This document shows, one piece after another, positions 61,701-64,000 of a stretch of 64,000 nt of DNA. The DNA lies in assembly GCA_008828725.1 (NCBI GenBank), contig MEHQ01002268.1, forward strand, positions 404,858-468,857. The letters run 5' to 3'. This stretch comes from Saccharina japonica. Taxonomy: Eukaryota > Sar > Phaeophyceae > Laminariales > Laminariaceae. Numbering within the stretch: position 1 is the first letter of the stretch; each line of letters begins with the position of its first letter. The notes beneath the pieces are model-generated. The model was not told the origin of the DNA. It saw nothing but the letters and a program-made list of their open reading frames with translations, and did no database searches. A program made the position numbers and the translations under genes.

Positions 61701-61892
61701 CCAGGGCAGCCAAACTTGTGTTTATATTCTCCCCGGAAGTAACGAACCGTAACTGAGAATATACAATGCGGCACGAGAAAACCAACCATAACCGACGCGG
61801 TCTCACTTCCTTACCTTCATCGCCTGACAGACCGCCACGATATATGTCGCTACTGCTGATAGTGAAATTGGTCTCACGAACATAAATGGCAC
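54695..61892 (-). CDS. Beta-helix / ephrin-receptor-like multi-pass membrane protein, copy B (partial multi-exon model)
   Basis: A minus-strand gene built from at least six exons: 61,892-61,815, 60,611-60,294, 58,049-57,865, 57,403-57,112, 56,819-56,518 and 55,765-54,695 (stop TAA 54,697-54,695). One or more exons between 60,294 and 58,049 and the start codon are not placed. The N-terminal part is a right-handed beta-helix of the pectin-lyase-like type (GG-A and FVNNSATG-GGAI motifs). A cysteine-rich segment resembling ephrin-receptor-like repeats follows, giving GYTGPYCAVC across a junction. Then come a CxxC region, one transmembrane helix, and a long C-terminal exon with about six more. The last four exons encode about 616 residues with matching phases (2/0, 0/1, 1/0, 0). 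Proteins of this layout occur in large families in stramenopiles. A cell-surface sensor or adhesion role is an inference. The paralogue at 18,365-25,286 is dead. Confidence 0.75.
56518..56819 (-). CDS. Copy B exon: CxxC segment and first transmembrane helix
   Basis: 302 bp between CTTCAG|ACTGTG and TCCCAG|GTACAG. It reads CAVCVKDFAPGIAYSCRECS, then a hydrophobic helix (AVGLAVAMGLAVVLVAGALL), then GVEMDQRLWQNKIW and AIKITVTVYQIISQ. Exactly the same length as its copy-A counterpart. The following intron is 752 bp. Confidence 0.87.
57112..57403 (-). CDS. Copy B exon: cysteine-rich ephrin-receptor-like segment
   Basis: 292 bp between ACACCAG|ACC and GGCCAT|GTGAGA. It reads CSSCFEEVCSRC, GIDGRPVCAVPP, LQKGYFRTSN, KGACRGGNDTDKYC and GYTGP. 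The split codon T|AC joins to give GYTGPYCAVC, the usual family signature. The 3' intron is 292 bp. Confidence 0.87.
57865..58049 (-). CDS. Copy B exon: last beta-helix rungs, GC splice donor
   Basis: 185 bp starting after CCTCAG. It reads GGAIFHTGHMRVSYTTFVAN, AVMSVGFLDVLYNVNF and YYCPAGEYGYIEKNE. The only donor that keeps the phase is GAG|GCAAGC (57,864-57,863), a GC-AG intron. The same GAG|GCAAGC is present in copy A at 21,461. Confidence 0.75.
58150..58245 (-). CDS. Copy B: probable beta-helix exon, boundaries uncertain
   Basis: Both copies keep GKLYFE followed by NLGIATNLSLH or NVGIAANLSLH in the same frame. Copy A is at about 21,730-21,830. This conservation and the beta-helix-like text suggest an exon. 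I could not fix a phase-consistent pair of splice sites. Confidence 0.45.
59690..59925 (-). mobile_element. tRNA-derived SINE, duplicate of 23,100-23,355
   Basis: A tRNA-like head (CCGTGCCTGTGGCTTAGAG, then GATGTCGCGGGGTCGCG) is followed by a body with CGAGAGCGCCTAGTATGG and CGACTCGCGTCCAATTG. It sits in the intron downstream of the beta-helix exon at the position matching copy A. Confidence 0.6.
60294..60611 (-). CDS. Copy B exon: main beta-helix
   Basis: 318 bp between CTTGCAG|GTGGC and GCTT|GTGAGT. It reads YSSYWGVGFVNNSATGLGGA, DNTMFKSNKASLGGAVYI, SECVLEGNTAEDGGALYLYT and FNASVFRNNFACE. The GGA-Y and N-F-N alternation is typical of right-handed parallel beta-helix repeats. Phase 2-base start and phase 1 end. 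The copy-A counterpart is frameshifted. Confidence 0.87.
61815..61892 (-). CDS. Copy B exon: short N-terminal beta-helix rung
   Basis: 78 bp between CTTGCAG|GTGCC and GATGAAG|GTAAGG. It reads GAIYVRETNFTISSSDIYRG then GLSGDE. The end phase matches the start phase of the 60,611 exon, so they can splice directly. Further 5' exons and the start codon were not found; 61.9-63.9 kb holds no other exon I can support. Confidence 0.7.
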
Positions 61893-62514
61893 CTGCAAGT
61901 ATTGGCACATTGTGAGGGCGTGATTTCTGCAGCGTTAACCTTTTTTTCTAGAACGCATTAAAGGGAAAATGTAACAAGTAGCTCAATAGACCAATGGCGT
62001 TGCACGTTGGAGCGACGCCCCGCCCTTGACTAAAGAGGGGCTGGTGGCGACAGCATAGTAGGCGCTCGTGAATATGTTTGGTATTAAAAACTTAAGACGT
62101 TAAACATTGGTCCTGATATAACTAGCGATTATGATCTGCTCAAGTCTTCCTTGACAAGATATCGACCAATATTGACTCAAACGAGTAACTTCGACACATA
62201 GCAAACTGTTTCAAGCGGTGGATCCTGACCGTTCCGAAAGAGGATGGGCGATCTGTGTTACGTTATCCCAAACGTTTCCAGGTTTCAGCGCTCAAGTAAA
62301 TGCACAGATGTTAGTGCCAATCGCACGGAACGCGAATGAAAATCGAAAATCAGGTTTACATGGGCTGTTAGCTAAATATCTAACCGACCACCCAAGTATT
62401 AGCGACTCACCAAACTGGATACGTGCATATGTCGTATTTACAGGAAGACCGGGATGAGCAAACTGTTCGCAACGAAAAAGTATCGGAGTTACGAAACTAG
62501 ACGCATCGAGACGG

Positions 62515-62759
62515 ACGCATGCTACGATAGAGGTGCGCCATGTTTTTTCTAAGCTCCTCACTTAAGGAGAGTCATACCCCACCGAACAAATGATTCGGGA
62601 GGAAAATACAAGTGCTGCCAGATGATAAATATCCTGACCGAAGTATACTCTGAGACAGTGGTCGTCACAAAAACGAAAGTCCGACGAATTTGGGTTAAGG
62701 AGTCCGATCGTTCAGAAAACGATTCCGCCAAAAAGTGCTACCTCTACCGTAGCACGCGT
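62515..62759 (-). mobile_element. MITE-like element, 245 bp, copy-B-specific
   Basis: Its reverse complement aligns end to end with 37,491-37,735: ACGCGTGCTACGGTAGAGGT, TTAACCCAAATTCGTCGGAC, GTATACTTCGGTCAGGATA, GCAGCACTT and the terminus GTAGCATGCGT. Both are exactly 245 bp. Copy A lacks it: at about 26,000 it reads GCGAGACGTGCTGATCATCG, where copy B has CGAGACGG, the element, then CGAGGAGCCTATCTTCG. Confidence 0.93.
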
Positions 62760-63860
62760 CGAGGAGCCTATCTTCGCGAAATCATGACAGCTAGATCTAG
62801 AATACGATCGTAACCTACATTCAAAGGTATTGGGTTCTACTTCATTAATCCATCCCGTTGTCGTCCTGGCGCCAAGGTATAGCCAGGAAGATGTTGAATA
62901 CTTGTACTTCTCCACGTTTCGTGTTTGGTGCGATATACGGGTTTGAGGCTTACCACTACCACCTACACACAGTACACATTTCGAGGATTTATGCCCTCTC
63001 CTGTACGCTCGCACAGCATGCACGTCTCGAGCACAGGGCGACTAAACAGAGTCTACCGAACGTACTGCCGACTGCACGCACAATGTAAATATTCATCATG
63101 CAGTAAAGAAGACACTCGGACAGTTCGCATGCGTATGGAAAGTGCTAACAGCACGCGATGAAGATGACCACCGGCAGGCAAGACTAGTTCTGGGAGCTGT
63201 AGAGGGCATTCGGAGAGTAAAATCTAGGACAACATAGCGCGCAGACTATCCCGCGCATGATTGGTTGGACAGGATTATCGGGAGCATTCATTCCAGGTGC
63301 AAGGTACGGAAGGCACGGACGACTGAAGTAGAGGGGTTCGATTGGAAAACAAATGGCAGTTGAAGAGACAGTTGGAGCAAAGGGTGGCTATAGACCGCTT
63401 TCTCGTCGCACAATTGGCCCCATATGCGCCTTTCGAGTGGAACAGATGCCGGTCGCGTTCGGTGAGATGTAACTAAAGGCCAAAGTATCACGTTTACCGC
63501 GGATAATTATCAGAAGTTTACACTTCCAGAATAAATATCGAAGGCAGGAATTGCGGTATGCCCTTGAAAAAAGGGCGAACGTGTCGTTCAGCGAAGGTAA
63601 CGCATTGCTCAATATCTACGGTACATGTTGCTGTCCATAGCACTTGGCTATAGTCCCCGAGCGTCTTGCATGGCTATCACGCATCATGCACCAACCTCAT
63701 GCTGTAACGCAGCCGTACAGCTCGACAGCGGCTGGGAACACAAAGGTTCGATAGGTGTTGTGGAAGTTTGATGCGGACAAGCAGTATTGAAAAGTTGACG
63801 TGGGCCGTCGGCAGGCTGAACTTTCGACCCCCTCGGCGCCAATCTGGTGTCGTGGAGGAT

Positions 63861-63980
63861 GCGCCGTTTCGAAGGGACTACCCGTATACCCTTGATGCCC
63901 TCGATCCTACCGGCTTGTTTGCCAAATGCGACAGCATTTTAGCAGCTCGTTGCTCATACACATTCGACAACACTTCGGTA
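63861..63980. other. DNA beyond the duplication edge
   Basis: No similarity to copy-A flank 27,111-27,230 was seen. No feature recognised. Confidence 0.5.
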
Positions 63981-64000
63981 GCAGCAGCAGCAGCAGCAGC
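63981..64000 (+). repeat. CAG/GCA trinucleotide repeat, cut by the window edge
   Basis: An uninterrupted run of GCA or CAG triplets reaches the last base, so its full length is unknown. Confidence 0.9.

Larger units (their letters stand above)
49740..63860 (+). repeat. Segmental duplication, copy B
   Basis: It is collinear with 12,330-27,110 in direct orientation (anchors listed there). It holds the better preserved copy of the minus-strand membrane-protein gene. Private features are the minisatellites at 52.07-52.71 kb and the MITE at 62,515-62,759. Similarity stops by about 63,860, near the window end, so the true edge could lie slightly further on. Confidence 0.9.

Overview
The window looks like nuclear DNA of a eukaryote with a repeat-rich genome. 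Long open frames are almost absent. The recognisable coding sequence is split into short exons with canonical splice sites and matching phases. The window also carries tRNA-derived SINE-like repeats, MITE-like elements, a decayed Ty1/copia retrotransposon, minisatellites and interstitial TTAGGG-like tracts. The two recognised host families are a beta-helix/ephrin-receptor-like cysteine-rich multi-pass membrane protein and a von Willebrand factor A (VWA) domain protein. Both are common in stramenopile algae such as brown algae. That lineage call is an inference from family content, not from a marker gene.

The dominant structure is a direct segmental duplication. Copy A covers about 12.3-27.1 kb and copy B about 49.7-63.9 kb. 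They are collinear, in the same orientation, and offset by about 36.3-37.6 kb. Each carries one minus-strand copy of the membrane-protein gene. In copy B the identified exons are open and phase-compatible (54,695-61,892). In copy A the same exons are present but hold a frameshift in the beta-helix exon, at least three in-frame stops, a 7-bp insertion and a destroyed splice donor. Copy A also carries a ten-copy ~127-bp minisatellite and a SINE body that copy B lacks. Copy B carries a 66-bp x5 repeat, a 9-bp x8 repeat and an 81-bp x2 repeat whose counterparts in copy A are single or absent, plus a MITE-like insertion with an empty site in copy A.

Region by region: 0-8.5 kb is mostly gene-poor with degenerate repeats and a minus-strand copia RT/RNase H remnant (7.2-8.1 kb). 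8.5-12.3 kb has low-complexity DNA and a pair of GC-rich hairpins. 12.3-27.1 kb is duplication copy A. 27.1-37.3 kb is largely unrecognised DNA with one full-length SINE and a MITE-like element. 37.3-39.5 kb is a cluster of nested MITE-like elements. 39.5-40.7 kb is a two-exon VWA domain on the minus strand interrupted by one in-frame TAA. 41.9-42.7 kb is an island extremely rich in CCATGG. 43-49.7 kb is mostly unrecognised. 49.7-63.9 kb is duplication copy B.

No operon-like organisation or bacterial signals were seen. All alignments and splice calls were made by eye, so divergence values are not given as numbers.
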